This document shows, in pieces, positions 7,421 to 17,500 of a stretch of DNA of 64,000 nucleotides. A program made the position numbers and the translations under genes. The notes beneath the pieces were generated by a model. It was not told where the DNA came from, ran no database searches, and saw only the letters and a program-made list of their open reading frames with translations. Every line of letters starts with the position of its first letter. Within the stretch, counting starts at the first letter, position 1. Source of the DNA: Sulfuriferula plumbiphila (lineage in GTDB: Bacteria > Pseudomonadota > Gammaproteobacteria > Burkholderiales > Sulfuriferulaceae). The stretch spans positions 1,847,501-1,911,500 of the forward strand of contig NZ_AP021884.1 in NCBI RefSeq assembly GCF_009938015.1. Reading direction: 5' to 3'.

Positions 7421-7812
7421 ATGTAAAACCCCAGGAAATATTTCAGGCACTCGCCGACCCTACTAGGATTCGGATCATCCGACTTTTGGCCGAGACCGGC
7501 GAGGAAGCGTGTCTTTGCGAATTGGTGGACAGCCTGCTGGAACCCCAGTACAAGCTGTCGCGCCACGTTAAGGTGCTGCGGCAGGCCGGGTTGTTGGCTG
7601 CTGAGAAAGACGGACGTTGGGTTTATCACCGACTCGTGCGCGATGTAGATTACCTGGATATCGCCTACGATCTGTTGCGTGCCTTGCCGGACAGCGAAGG
7701 ACTATTTGCACGCGACCTTCAAAACTTCCACAACAGAATCTGCTTGAGAGAAGATGGGCGTTGCCGCGTCGGCATCCAAACTGCTTCGCTTAATGCGGCG
7801 GAGGGCGATTGA
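7408..7812 (+). CDS. ArsR/SmtB-family metal-responsive repressor
   Basis: 134 residues from ATG 7408. The winged helix core is clear: IFQALADPTRIRIIRLLAE, then the metal-sensing helix EACLCELVDSL with a Cys-X-Cys pair (35 and 37), then the recognition helix YKLSRHVKVLRQAGLL and wing KDGRWVYHRL. The ArsR family releases DNA on binding metal or metalloid ions; the C-X-C pair and two C-terminal Cys are candidate ligands. The stop codon overlaps the ATG of the P1B ATPase gene, so regulator and pump form one operon controlled by the palindrome at the promoter. Confidence 0.88.
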   Translation: MHTIHVKPQEIFQALADPTRIRIIRLLAETGEEACLCELVDSLLEPQYKLSRHVKVLRQAGLLAAEKDGRWVYHRLVRDVDYLDIAYDLLRALPDSEGLFARDLQNFHNRICLREDGRCRVGIQTASLNAAEGD

Positions 7813-9722
7813 TGGGCTGCTCTACGTGCACTGTCGATGCGTCGGCTCCCATGCCGCGCCCCTGGCGGAATGCCAAGGTCGTTACGTCGGTTTTTTCAGG
7901 ATTGCTGCTCGTCGTCGGTTTCGTAGGTGGCTACGCAGGCTTGCCACCCCCACTTCAAACCGCCATTTATATGGTGGCCGTACTGGTCGGTGGCTACTAC
8001 TTCGGTCGTGAGGCACTCGAGGAGCTGATCAAGGAACAGGAAATCGGTATCGAGTTACTCATGTTCACCGCCGCGATCGTTGCTGGAGTCATGGGGCAAT
8101 GGGCGGAAGCGGCGATGCTCGTATTCCTCTATTCAATTTCCGAAGCTGCGGAGGGTTATACCGCGGAACGTGCCCGCCATGCGATCCGTTCCCTCATGGA
8201 ACTGGCGCCGAAAATCGCACTGGTACGCCGGGATAACCAGGAAACGAATATCCTGGTCGAGCAGCTTCGGGTAGGAGATGTATTCATCGTCCTGCCCGGG
8301 GAATCGGTTGCCACCGATGGGGAGGTGATCGAAGGCCACTCCAGCGTGAATCAGGCTCCAGTGACCGGGGAATCCGTCCCAGTCGAGAAAACATTGGGAG
8401 AAAAAGTGTTTGCTGCCACAATCAATGGCGAAGGCGCACTTGTAGTTCGCGCGACCAAGACTTTCGCCGATAACACGCTGTCCCGCATCATTCATCTGGT
8501 GGAAGAGGCACAGGCGTCCAAGGGACGCAGCCAGCGTTTCATTGAGCGCTTTGGGAAAATCTATAGCCCTGCAGTTCTGGGCGTAGGTCTTCTTATCGGC
8601 CTGGTACCACTGCTATTCGGTCTGCCTTGGGAAGACTGGGTCACCCGGGCCACCGTATTCATCGTCTCTGCAGCGCCCTGTGCGTTGGTAATCTCGATCC
8701 CCATCACCTTGGTCGCGGCCCTTGGCACGGCTGGCCGCAACGGCCTGCTCATCAAAGGCGGCGTGCATTTGGAAAACCTCGCCAAGGTCCGGGTTGTGGC
8801 ACTCGACAAAACCGGCACCCTGACCCTGGGACGTCCTCAGGTAACGGACATTGTGCTCCTGACTGGGCGCACCGAACGCGAAGTGCTGGCTTTGGCCGCA
8901 GCCCTGGAGTCGCGCTCCCAGCATCCCTTGGCGCAGGCCATCCTGGAACGTGCCAGCGACGGCGGTATCGCTGTGAGCCCCGCAGTGGATTTCCAATCCG
9001 TGACCGGGGCGGGCGCCAAGGGCGTAGTTGATGGCGTCGAGTTATTCATCGGAAGTCCAAAACTCTTCACGGGCCTCGGCCTTTCGCTTTCCCCGCTCAT
9101 GGCGCGCATCGAGGCTTTGCAGAGAGAGGGCAAAACGGTTGTCGGGTTGGGTAGCCGTGTGGAAGTTCACGGACTCATTGCCATCATGGATCCTTTGAGG
9201 CCCGATGCCGCCCAGGCCATAGCGGAGTTGAAGCGTGCCGGCATCAAGCGCGTGGTCATGCTGACGGGCGACAACCTGCTGGCCGCCCAGGCCATCGCCG
9301 GGCAAGTGGGAGTAGACGAAGTCCATGCCGGTCTGTCTCCTGAGGACAAAACGCGCAAGGTGGTCGAATTGGAAGCCAAGTACGGGAAAGTGATGATGGT
9401 GGGTGACGGTGTCAACGACGCGCCAGCGCTTGCCGCCGCCCACGTAGGCGTCGCCATGGGCGCGGCCGGGACGGATGTTGCCCTTGAGACGGCGGATGTG
9501 GCGCTCATGAGCGACAACCTGGCGCGCCTGCCCTACCTCATTCGATTCAGCCAGCGCACGTGGGGCATCATCCAGCAAAATCTCGCGCTTTCCGCCATCG
9601 TTATAGGTACCCTGGTCGTGGGCGCGGTAGGCGGATATTTCACGCTACCCATCGCGGTGCTGGCCCACGAAATCAGCGAGTTTGTGGTGATAGCAAGTGG
9701 GTTACGCATGTTGCGGACCTGA
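7812..9722 (+). CDS. P1B-type heavy-metal efflux ATPase with APC ion motif
   Basis: 636 residues. It pumps metal ions out of the cytoplasm with ATP. Seen in order: a short GCSTC start instead of a full HMA domain, membrane pairs, the actuator motif APVTGESVPV, the ion-path motif AAPCALVISIP near residue 286, the phosphorylation site DKTGTLT near 330, SRSQHPLAQ, MLTGDN and GDGVNDAPAL. Most P1B pumps have CPC or SPC in the ion site; APC removes the first ligand and suggests altered metal choice. The last membrane helices contain HEISEFVVIASGLRML. It follows the ArsR gene with a stop/start overlap. Related to CadA/ZntA-type pumps but not a standard member. Confidence 0.88.
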   Translation: MGCSTCTVDASAPMPRPWRNAKVVTSVFSGLLLVVGFVGGYAGLPPPLQTAIYMVAVLVGGYYFGREALEELIKEQEIGIELLMFTAAIVAGVMGQWAEAAMLVFLYSISEAAEGYTAERARHAIRSLMELAPKIALVRRDNQETNILVEQLRVGDVFIVLPGESVATDGEVIEGHSSVNQAPVTGESVPVEKTLGEKVFAATINGEGALVVRATKTFADNTLSRIIHLVEEAQASKGRSQRFIERFGKIYSPAVLGVGLLIGLVPLLFGLPWEDWVTRATVFIVSAAPCALVISIPITLVAALGTAGRNGLLIKGGVHLENLAKVRVVALDKTGTLTLGRPQVTDIVLLTGRTEREVLALAAALESRSQHPLAQAILERASDGGIAVSPAVDFQSVTGAGAKGVVDGVELFIGSPKLFTGLGLSLSPLMARIEALQREGKTVVGLGSRVEVHGLIAIMDPLRPDAAQAIAELKRAGIKRVVMLTGDNLLAAQAIAGQVGVDEVHAGLSPEDKTRKVVELEAKYGKVMMVGDGVNDAPALAAAHVGVAMGAAGTDVALETADVALMSDNLARLPYLIRFSQRTWGIIQQNLALSAIVIGTLVVGAVGGYFTLPIAVLAHEISEFVVIASGLRMLRT

Positions 9723-9756
9723 CGCGCTTTATTTTAATTTACGAAAGGAATCGAAA

Positions 9757-10179
9757 ATGACCAAGTATGGCTTCGGAAAAACCGTCGACATGTCGTTCGA
9801 CGATGCGATTGTGCATGTGACTCAAGCACTCCAGGACGAGGGCTTCGGCATACTCGCCGATATCGACGTTGCGGGCGCAATGAAGAAGAAACTCAACCAG
9901 GATATGCCGCCCTACCGGATCCTTGGCGCATGCAATCCGCCCTTGGCGCACCGCGCCCTGGAAAGCGAACCGTCCATCGGTTTGCTCCTACCCTGCAATG
10001 TGGTGGTGCGGCAGAATGACGCTGGCGCGGTTCATGTGGAATTCATGGACCCGAACGCCGTGCTGGAACTGGTGAACAAGCCCGAGATCACTGCGTTGGC
10101 GGGCGAGGTCAGGCAACGGCTGGAGCGGGTGATGCAGGCGGTTGTCAACGAAGGAGATCAGCATGTGGATGAATTATGA
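9757..10179 (+). CDS. DUF302-family protein
   Basis: 140 residues, start ATG 9757 behind AAAGGA. The sequence (YGFGKTVDMSFDDAIVHVT, then GFGILADIDVAGAMKKKL, then YRILGACNPPLAHRALE) matches the compact DUF302 fold, which is common next to metal pumps and redox genes. No catalytic role is established; the conserved Cys of GACNPP may matter. It lies 34 bp after the P1B ATPase and overlaps the next gene by 17 bp, so it probably belongs to the same metal-responsive operon. Confidence 0.85.
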   Translation: MTKYGFGKTVDMSFDDAIVHVTQALQDEGFGILADIDVAGAMKKKLNQDMPPYRILGACNPPLAHRALESEPSIGLLLPCNVVVRQNDAGAVHVEFMDPNAVLELVNKPEITALAGEVRQRLERVMQAVVNEGDQHVDEL

Positions 10180-10414
10180 AGGCTACGGCATGGGCTGGCA
10201 TTGGTTGGGGTGGCTAGGGATGGCGTTTTTCTGGCTGATTCCGATACTGCTGGTGCTGGCAGCGGTGAAGTACCTGATAGGTGGTCGCCGCTCGAGCGCC
10301 CCGGACGGTGAAAGAAAGCCCGACGCGCGGACCGTCCTGGAGGAACGATATGCCCGGGGAGAAATCGATCGAGAGGAGTACTTGCAGAAACGCGACGATC
10401 TGAAACGAGGTTAA
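10163..10414 (+). CDS. Small membrane protein with SHOCT domain
   Basis: 83 residues. ATG 10163 follows a good AAGGAG site. An N-terminal region rich in Trp, Gly and Met (YGMGWHWLGWLGMAFFWL) forms one membrane helix. The C-terminus ends in a SHOCT motif (LEERYARGEIDREEYLQKRDDL). SHOCT proteins are short and often sit at the ends of metal and envelope operons; their biochemical role is unknown. Last gene of the ArsR-P1B operon. Confidence 0.85.
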   Translation: MWMNYEGYGMGWHWLGWLGMAFFWLIPILLVLAAVKYLIGGRRSSAPDGERKPDARTVLEERYARGEIDREEYLQKRDDLKRG

Positions 10415-10419
10415 GCGCT

Positions 10420-10576
10420 CTAGCAGTTTGTTGAAATTTGATTCATGCGCTCAATTTTTGGCATTTCTTGGGGTGCTTAAACCCCTCCCCCTATCGAGAA
10501 AATCGATTGTAGAGCGTTTTGAGAGGCGGTCATTTTGCAGCGTGCTCTTTCAACGAGAAATTCAACAGACTGCTAG
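10420..10576. repeat. 157-bp MITE-like element with 20-bp terminal inverted repeats
   Basis: The left end (10420-10439, CTAGCAGTTTGTTGAAATTT) and right end (10557-10576) are inverted copies with two mismatches. The interior has no gene. The shape is that of a non-autonomous transposable element or a solo pair of IS ends between two metal operons. Confidence 0.65.
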
Positions 10577-10612
10577 TGCCCGTCATGCAAATGAACCGGG
10601 AAATCCTTGTCG

Positions 10613-10954
10613 CTAGCGGTGCAATGGAGGTTGCAGCACGATGATCGCCATCCCCGCCAAGGCGATCCCCGCGCCAAGTAAATCCCAGCGCGTAGGCGTT
10701 ACGCCTTCTACCTGCCACAGCCAAATCAGCGCAACGGCAGTATAGACCCCGCCGTAGGCCGCATAGGTGCGACCAGCAGCGCTGGGATGCAACGTGAGCA
10801 GCCAGGCGAACAGTGCCAGGCTCACCGCTGCCGGTAATAGCAGCCACACGGGCTTGCCCTGCTTGAGCCAAAGCCAGGGCAAGTAGCAGCCTACGATTTC
10901 GGCGACGGCGGTGGCAATGAACAACGCCATCGTTTTAGCTAGCTCCGTGATCAC
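10613..10954 (-). CDS. YnfA/UPF0060-family inner-membrane protein
   Basis: 113 residues from GTG 10954 (ATG 10930 is an alternative). Four membrane helices in the small-multidrug-resistance layout. Recognisable family blocks are [35 protein letters not shown] and [19 protein letters not shown]. YnfA relatives are proposed efflux proteins. The GTG start overlaps the stop of the CadR-like regulator, so it is co-transcribed with it, away from the czc operon. Confidence 0.88.
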   Translation of the reverse strand: MITELAKTMALFIATAVAEIVGCYLPWLWLKQGKPVWLLLPAAVSLALFAWLLTLHPSAAGRTYAAYGGVYTAVALIWLWQVEGVTPTRWDLLGAGIALAGMAIIVLQPPLHR

Positions 10955-11415
10955 TCGTGCGCCTTTCGTTTAGACAAGCCGGTGTTGGCGTCGGACGGGT
11001 GGCACGCGCACGCCTCGCCATGGGCAGCTGCAACCAAGTCTTGCAAAATCCCACAATCTGCCGCCCGGTGGCCGGTGTCGCATTGGGTACGAAGCCGAGC
11101 GAGTTGCTTTTCCAGCGTTCGGAGAGATTGAAGCTTGGCGCGCACGCGAGCAAGATGCTCATCGAGCAAGTGATTTACGTCTAAGCAGTCGGCGTCGGGT
11201 TTCGATGTAAAATCGAGCAGGCGCTTGATGTCTCCCAACCCCATGTCCAGCGTGCGGCAATGCCGGATAAAATTTGCCCGTTCAATTGCATCCTGGCCAT
11301 AGGCCCTGTAACCATTGGTTTGGCGGGCTGGTAGCTGCACCAGCCCCACGCGTTCGTAGTAGCGCAGTGTTTCAACCTCGATGCCAGTAATTTTTGCCAA
11401 TTCACCAATGCGCAT
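10951..11415 (-). CDS. cadR: MerR-family Cd/Pb-responsive regulator (CadR/PbrR-like)
   Basis: 154 residues. N-terminal MerR winged helix ([22 protein letters not shown]), a long dimer helix, then metal-site cysteines at 77, 112 and 121 and a C-terminal CACH cluster (136-139). This spacing is the pattern of CadR/PbrR sensors for Cd(II)/Pb(II). It is divergent from the czcICBA operon; a MerR-type promoter with a stretched spacer lies between them, so it probably activates that operon. Confidence 0.85.
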   Translation of the reverse strand: MRIGELAKITGIEVETLRYYERVGLVQLPARQTNGYRAYGQDAIERANFIRHCRTLDMGLGDIKRLLDFTSKPDADCLDVNHLLDEHLARVRAKLQSLRTLEKQLARLRTQCDTGHRAADCGILQDLVAAAHGEACACHPSDANTGLSKRKAHE

Positions 11416-11452
11416 AAATCCCTCCCCATAATAATCCGATCATTTTAATCAC

Positions 11453-11483
11453 TTGACCATGAAGTCGCTACAGGGTTTAAAGT
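11453..11483 (+). promoter_or_regulatory. MerR-type metal-inducible promoter of the czc operon
   Basis: -35 TTGACC (11453-11458) and -10 TAAAGT (11478-11483) are separated by 19 bp, the overlong spacer typical of MerR-activated promoters. The spacer holds an imperfect dyad of the form ACC-TG-AG...CT-CA-GGT. It points toward czcI at 11523 and lies between that gene and the cadR-like gene. Confidence 0.8.
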
Positions 11484-11522
11484 CCTTGTATCTTACTCAC
11501 AGATCAAGTTAAATACCCAACT

Positions 11523-11876
11523 ATGTCTGCCGCGTTCCGACGAATTGTTCAGTTCCTGCTGATCACCTTAGTGATCAATGGGGGCGGCTGGACGTTCAAT
11601 CGCGAAGCCGTGGCCGACGCGTTCCTCATGGAGGCGTCGCAAACGGCACTGGCCGATGATGAATCGTCCACTGAGCAGTCCAGCGATGGAAAACCCAGCC
11701 TCAAGGGCGTGGTGTGCAACCACTGGTGCCACGCCGTGGATCATTTTGTTGGAATTTTTCCGCTGCATCCGATCCTCCAGGCGGCGACGCCTGAGGATTA
11801 CTTCGTCTTTTTGCATAGCATCGTTCCTCCCGCTCTTCCCGAAGGCCGCTATCGGCCCCCGCGTCTGTTCTCCTAA
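11523..11876 (+). CDS. czcI: CzcI-like small exported protein of the czc operon
   Basis: 117 residues with an N-terminal hydrophobic segment (FRRIVQFLLITLVINGGGW), then a region with a possible metal site, VVCNHWCHAVDHFVG (two Cys, three His), and a basic Pro-rich end (EGRYRPPRLFS). Proteins of this size and ending precede czcC in heavy-metal operons and are called CzcI; their role is presumed regulatory or periplasmic. First gene behind the MerR-type promoter. Confidence 0.7.
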   Translation: MSAAFRRIVQFLLITLVINGGGWTFNREAVADAFLMEASQTALADDESSTEQSSDGKPSLKGVVCNHWCHAVDHFVGIFPLHPILQAATPEDYFVFLHSIVPPALPEGRYRPPRLFS

Positions 11877-11961
11877 ATCTGATTCAAATCATGTTGTGAT
11901 TTTGTCTTGAGTGCACGCTCGCCTCAAGCGAGCTGCTGTGCATGCATCAGAAGGAGTTATC

Positions 11962-13269
11962 GTGCAATTCGTCCCTATTTACCGCAGCCTGCGCAGCCGG
12001 ATGCGGCTAATGTGCCGCCTTATCGGCGTGCCATTGTTGCTCGCATCACTTTATCCACTTTCAGCCCTGTCGGCTCCGCTTACTCTGGAGCAAGCCTGGC
12101 AACAGGCTGAACAGGCCAACCCCGCACTGCGCGCAAGCCAGGCGAATCTTGCCGCGGCGCAGGGCGAGCTCACCGACGCCCGTGCGCCGCTGTGGAACAA
12201 TCCACAACTCGCTACGGAGTGGCGCAAGCGCACTATTCCTCAAACGACAGATCCCGCCCGGAGCAACCGCGAGTGGACAGTGGGGCTGGCGCAGACTTTC
12301 GAAATAGCCGGACAACAGGACAAGCGCCGCAGCGCAGCGGAGCAGTCTCTTGCCGCGACGCAAGAGGTGATCACGGAAACCCGGCGCCAGTTGCGCGCGG
12401 AAGTGGAGCAACGCTTCGTGCAAGTGCTCAGCCTGCAACTGCGCATTCAAATGGAAGAGCGGACGCTCAAGCTCATCCAGGAGGCAGCGACGGCGGTCAG
12501 AAAACGCGTCGCGGCGGGTGAAGACAGCCGCCTCGATGGCAATCTCGCCAAAGTGGAAGCGGAGCGCGCACAAAACCAGGTGTCTGTGTTGCGGGAGCAA
12601 CTGGTCCAGGCACGGGCCGAGCTGGCCACCTTGCTGCAACTGCCGGCCGATAACTTGCCCGAAGTCGGCGGATATCTCGATCCCTCATCGGCTTCGTATA
12701 CCTTGCAGGAACTGCTGGCTTCGGCCGCCAACCGCCCGCTGCTACGCGCGTTCGACTATCGGGAAAAAGCCGCCAGAAGCCGGCTCGATCTGGAGCGCGC
12801 GGCGGTTTATCCGGACGTGACACTGGGCCTCTCCAGCGCGCGCGAAGGTCCGGCCAATCCCCAGGACAGGATCACTGGTTTGAGCATCACCCTGCCGCTG
12901 CCGCTGTTTCGCCGTAACGCCACCGGAATCGGGCGCGCGACCACCGAGTTGACCCAGGCGCAGGTGCAGCAACAGGCCGTGCAACGCGACGCGCGCGCTC
13001 AGGTGCTGGCGCTGTGGGAGCGCTGGGAGAATCTGAAAACGCGCGTCAAACGGCTGAGCGAATCGGTGCTGCCGAGCCTGCAGGAAAACCAGCACCTGTC
13101 CTCCGTTTCCTTTCGCGCCGGCGAGATCGGGCTGCTGCAATTGCTGTTGGTCAACCGCCAGGTACTGGACGGGCAGCGCGACCTGCTCGACGCCCGAACC
13201 GATTTGCGCTTGACCCAAGTGACTCTGGAAGCGGCAGCGGGCTGGCAGTCTGCGCGCGAAGCACGCTGA
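11962..13269 (+). CDS. czcC: CzcC-like outer-membrane efflux protein (TolC family)
   Basis: 435 residues. GTG 11962 is chosen because AAGGAG lies 5 nt before it; a GTG at 11911 is in frame but lacks a site. A signal peptide (RLIGVPLLLASLYPLSALSA) is followed by two tandem TolC-type repeats rich in Ala, Gln and Leu (LTLEQAWQQAEQANPALRAS, then FRAGEIGLLQLLLVNRQVL). It forms the outer-membrane exit duct of the CzcCBA tripartite metal pump. Second gene of the operon. Confidence 0.88.
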   Translation: MQFVPIYRSLRSRMRLMCRLIGVPLLLASLYPLSALSAPLTLEQAWQQAEQANPALRASQANLAAAQGELTDARAPLWNNPQLATEWRKRTIPQTTDPARSNREWTVGLAQTFEIAGQQDKRRSAAEQSLAATQEVITETRRQLRAEVEQRFVQVLSLQLRIQMEERTLKLIQEAATAVRKRVAAGEDSRLDGNLAKVEAERAQNQVSVLREQLVQARAELATLLQLPADNLPEVGGYLDPSSASYTLQELLASAANRPLLRAFDYREKAARSRLDLERAAVYPDVTLGLSSAREGPANPQDRITGLSITLPLPLFRRNATGIGRATTELTQAQVQQQAVQRDARAQVLALWERWENLKTRVKRLSESVLPSLQENQHLSSVSFRAGEIGLLQLLLVNRQVLDGQRDLLDARTDLRLTQVTLEAAAGWQSAREAR

Positions 13270-13298
13270 ACATAATCGAATATCAAGGAATTCATGAC

Positions 13299-14528
13299 AT
13301 GAAAAACTCACGCAGCCAACAAAAAAATGCCCTGGGGCGATGGTCCGCTTGGTTACTGGCCGGCAGTTTGTCTGCAAGTCTTCTGGCAGGGTGCGGCGAC
13401 AAACCCAAAACACCAGAAAATGACGCAGCGCAGCCCAAGCAAACGGAACCGGCAGGCAAAGACGGGACAGCACCCGCACCGGAAAAACAGGGCGCCGGGA
13501 AATTGCTCGCCCTGAGCGCCGAAGAAGCCCAAACAGCCGGCATCAAGGTGCAGAAACTGGAATTGCAGCAAAAAGCCGAACAGGTCGTGGTCACGGCGAC
13601 CATTCAGGCTAACCAGGATAAATTGGCGCACGTAGGCCCGCGTGTGCCGGGGCGTGTCGTCAAGGTGAATGCCAGCCTGGGCGACCGGGTGAAACCGGGG
13701 CAGGCGCTGGCGGTGTTGGACAGCATTGATCTGGGCGAGGCACGTTCCGCTTATCTGCAAGCGGCGAGCGAAGCAGCGCTGGCCCAGGCCAATTTCGAGC
13801 GTGCCCAGCGGCTGAATGCCGACAATATCATTCCCGAGAAGGACTACCTGCGCGCCCGCGCCGAACACGAAAAGGCCCGGGTCACCCTGCGTGCCGCCGG
13901 TGACAAGCTGCGCATGATGGGGGTCGCCCCGGAGAAATCGTCCAGCTCGGTGTTTCCGCTGTCCGCCCCGTTTGCCGGCACCATCATCGAGAAAAAGGCG
14001 GTACTGGGGGAACTCGTCCAACCGGACCAATCCCTGTTTACCGTGGCCGATCTGTCCACCCTGTGGATCGAAAGCGATCTGTTCGAGAAAGACCTTGGCA
14101 AGGTCCGCGTCGGCGCCCAGGCCACGGTCACTGTATCCGCCTATCCGGGCGAGGTGTTCAAGGGGCGGCTCACCTACATCAGCAGCACGATGAACAAGGA
14201 AACCCGTACGGCCAAGGCGCGGGTGGAAGTGCCGAACCCCGACGGCAGGCTGAAACCGGAAATGTTCGCTAGTGCGGCGATCAACACCACCGGGGCGAGC
14301 GCCAAAGCGCTGATCGTGCCGGAAGACGCCGTGTTGCTGTTGCAGGGGCAACCGACGGTATTTGTCGCCGAAAGCGGTGGATTCGAGCCGCGCGCCGTGG
14401 AAGTGGGCGAACGTGCACAGGGATATGCCGTGCTGAAATCCGGCGTGGCAGCGGGTGAGAGCGTGGTGGTGAGCGGTGCCTACGCGCTCAAAGCCCGATT
14501 GCTCAAATCGCAAATCGGCGCGGAATAG
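13299..14528 (+). CDS. czcB: CzcB-like periplasmic adaptor (membrane fusion lipoprotein)
   Basis: 409 residues from ATG 13299 (AAGGA upstream). A lipoprotein signal ends in LLAGC, then a low-complexity Lys/Pro/Glu linker, a biotinyl-lipoyl-like domain (AHVGPRVPGRVVKVNASLGD, then VKPGQALAVLDSIDLGEA), a helical hairpin with ARAEHEKARVTLRAAGDKL, and beta-barrel parts. It links the inner-membrane pump CzcA to CzcC. czcA follows 9 bp downstream. Confidence 0.9.
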   Translation: MKNSRSQQKNALGRWSAWLLAGSLSASLLAGCGDKPKTPENDAAQPKQTEPAGKDGTAPAPEKQGAGKLLALSAEEAQTAGIKVQKLELQQKAEQVVVTATIQANQDKLAHVGPRVPGRVVKVNASLGDRVKPGQALAVLDSIDLGEARSAYLQAASEAALAQANFERAQRLNADNIIPEKDYLRARAEHEKARVTLRAAGDKLRMMGVAPEKSSSSVFPLSAPFAGTIIEKKAVLGELVQPDQSLFTVADLSTLWIESDLFEKDLGKVRVGAQATVTVSAYPGEVFKGRLTYISSTMNKETRTAKARVEVPNPDGRLKPEMFASAAINTTGASAKALIVPEDAVLLLQGQPTVFVAESGGFEPRAVEVGERAQGYAVLKSGVAAGESVVVSGAYALKARLLKSQIGAE

Positions 14529-14537
14529 GGGACGGCC

Positions 14538-17500
14538 ATGTTAAATCATATTGTTGATCTATCCTTGCGCTACAAGGTGCTGGTGCTGGTGGCGTTCCTG
14601 CTGGTGGTGTTGCTGGGCGTGAAAGCCTGGCGCGAAGTGCCGGTGGATGCCTTCCCCGACGTGACACCTGTACAGGTGAACATTTATACGGAGGCGTCTG
14701 GGCTTGCGGCCGAGGATGTGGAAAAGCTGCTGACCTTTCCAGTGGAAGGTGTCATGGCCGGCCTGCCTGGAGTGGAGGAAATACGCTCGGTTTCCTTGTT
14801 TGGACTGTCTTATGTCAGCGTGTACTTCAAGGACAATGTGGACATCTACTTCGCCCGCCGGCTGGTGGGTGAGAAGCTACAGGAAGTCAAGGGCCGCATT
14901 CCGGAAGGCTATGGGGAGCCTGTGCTCGGTGCCAATAGTTCGGGGTTGGGGCAGGTGTTCTGGTACACCATCGAAAGCGCCGACAAGAAATTATCTGAAA
15001 TGGACCTGCGCACCCTGCAGGACTGGAACGTTCGCCTGGTGCTGAGAACCGCACCGGGTGTCGACGACGTGATGTCATGGGGCGGACAGGAAAAGCAATA
15101 TCAGGTGCTGATCAATCCGCAAAAGCTGATCAAATATGGCCTGAGCTTCAAGACCGTGATGGAGACCCTCACCGCCAACAACCGTCAGGTCGGCGGGCAA
15201 TATCTCGATATCGGGCAGGAGCAGTATCTGGTGCGCGGCCTTGGCTTGGTCGGCAACGTGCGGGATATCGGCAATGTGGTGTTGGCCACCCGCGAGGGGA
15301 CGCCGGTCTATGTGCGCGATGTGGCTGAAGTCAAGGAGGCACCGTCCCTGCGCTCCGGCGCGGTGACCAAGGACGGCAAGGAAGTCGTGCTGGGGATAGC
15401 GTTGCAGCGTATCGGCGAGAACGCCAAGAACGTGGTGGACGCCGTGAAGGCAAAGCTCAAGACCGTACAGCAGGCGCTGCCGGCTGGCGTTGCCATCAAT
15501 ACGGTCTACGACCGTACGGAACTGGTGGAGAAGGCGGTCAAGACCGCGGAAAACGCCCTGGTCGAGGGCTCCATCCTGGTGGTCATCATCTTGTTCCTGT
15601 TTCTGGGAGAGATCCGTTCCGCAGTGGTGGTCATCATCGCCCTGCCGCTCGCCATGCTGATCAGCTTCATCCTGATGCAGCAGTGGGGGTTGTCGGCCAA
15701 CCTGATGTCGCTGGCGGGTCTGGCGGTGGGGATCGGGATGATGGTGGATGGCGCCGTGGTGATGGTGGAGAACGGCTTCCGCCTGCTCTCGCATCAGGCC
15801 GGCAAGGCGGTGAACAAGACGCACGTTATCCTGGAAGCGGCGCGCGAGGTGATCAATCCGACCGCGTTCGCGATCCTGATCATCATTGTGGTGTTTCTGC
15901 CGCTATTTTCCCTCACCGGGTTGGAAGGTAAGCTGTTCAAGCCGATGGCGCTCACCATCACCTTCGCGATGGTGGGTTCCCTGTTGCTGACCATGACGCT
16001 GGTGCCGGTCATGTCGGCGCTCATCCTGAAGCCGAAGGAGGAGAAAGACACCTTCATCGTCAAGTGGGCGAAAAAACTTTATTTGCCCTTGCTCGACTGG
16101 GCGCTGGAGAACAAGAAAAAAGTGTTTTCCGGTGCGCTGGTGCTGCTGGTGGCGTCCGTCGCGGTGATTCCCTTTCTTGGTAAGGAATTCATGCCCACTT
16201 TGCAGGAAGGCGGCATCATGTTCCGAGTGACCAGTATTCCTTCCACCTCGCTCGACGAATCCATCCGTATCTCCGAGCGCCTCGAAACCGCACTGAAAAC
16301 CTTCCCGCAAACCACTTCGGCCATAGCCATGATCGGGCGCGCGGAAAAGGGCGAAACCGCGGACGTGAACTACATGGAAATCCTGGTGAATCTCAAACCA
16401 CGTGACCAGTGGCCCAAAGCCATTTCCTTCCCCGATCTCTCCAGGGCGATGCAGGATAAGCTGGAACAGGTCGTGCCGACCTCGGTGATTTCGGCTACCC
16501 AGCCGATCCAGATGCGCGTCGAGGAGTTGATTTCCGGGGTGCGCGCCACGCTCGCGCTAAAACTCTACGGCGAAGACTTGACCACCCTTGACCGCCTGTC
16601 CGGTGAGCTTAAGTCCGCCCTGGAGAAAGTGCCTGGCGTCGCGGACCTGTCGCTGGAAGCGAACAAAGGCAAGCCGCAGATGGTGGTCAAGGTGAACCGG
16701 GATGAGGCTGCGCGCTACGGCATCAACGCCGACGAAATCCTCGAGGTGGTGCAGGCCGGCATCGGCGGCAAGGCGGTGAGTACGCTGATCGACGGCGTCA
16801 AGCGCTTCGACATCCAGGTCTGGCTCGCACCCGATTTCCGCAACAGCGTGGAAGCCATCAACAACATCCCGATCCGTACCCAGAGCGGCGCGCTGATTCC
16901 CCTTTCCAGAGTCGCCACGGTGGAACTGGACGAAGGTTATTCCTTCATCCGACGCGAACAGCTGCAACGTTACGCCGTGATCCAGATGGACGTGAAAGGG
17001 CGCGACGTGGACAGCTTCGTGAAGGAAGCCGGCGCAAGGATCAAGCAGCAGGTGAAGCTGCCGGCCGGCTACTGGATCGAATGGGGCGGCGCGTTCGAGA
17101 ACCAGCAGCGCGCCATGGCCAAGCTGGCGCTGATCGTGCCGCTGACCATCGGGCTGATCTTCATCCTGCTCTACACCGCGTTCAACTCGCTCACCTACGC
17201 CACGCTGATCATCGCCAACGTGCCGTTCGCCACCATCGGCGGGGTAATCGGGCTCGCGGTCACCGGCCAGTACCTGTCGGTGCCGTCGGCTATCGGTTTC
17301 ATCGCCGTGTTCGGGGTGGCGATGCTGAACGGCATCGTGCTGGTGTCGTTCCTCAATGATCAGCGACGGCAAGGGCTGTCGGTCAGGGAAGCGGTCAAGC
17401 AAGGCGCTGCGCTGCGCCTGCGGCCGGTGCTGATGACGGCCTCCATCGCCATCTTCGGCCTGGTGCCGATGCTGCTGTCCAGCGGGGTAGGAGCGGAAAC

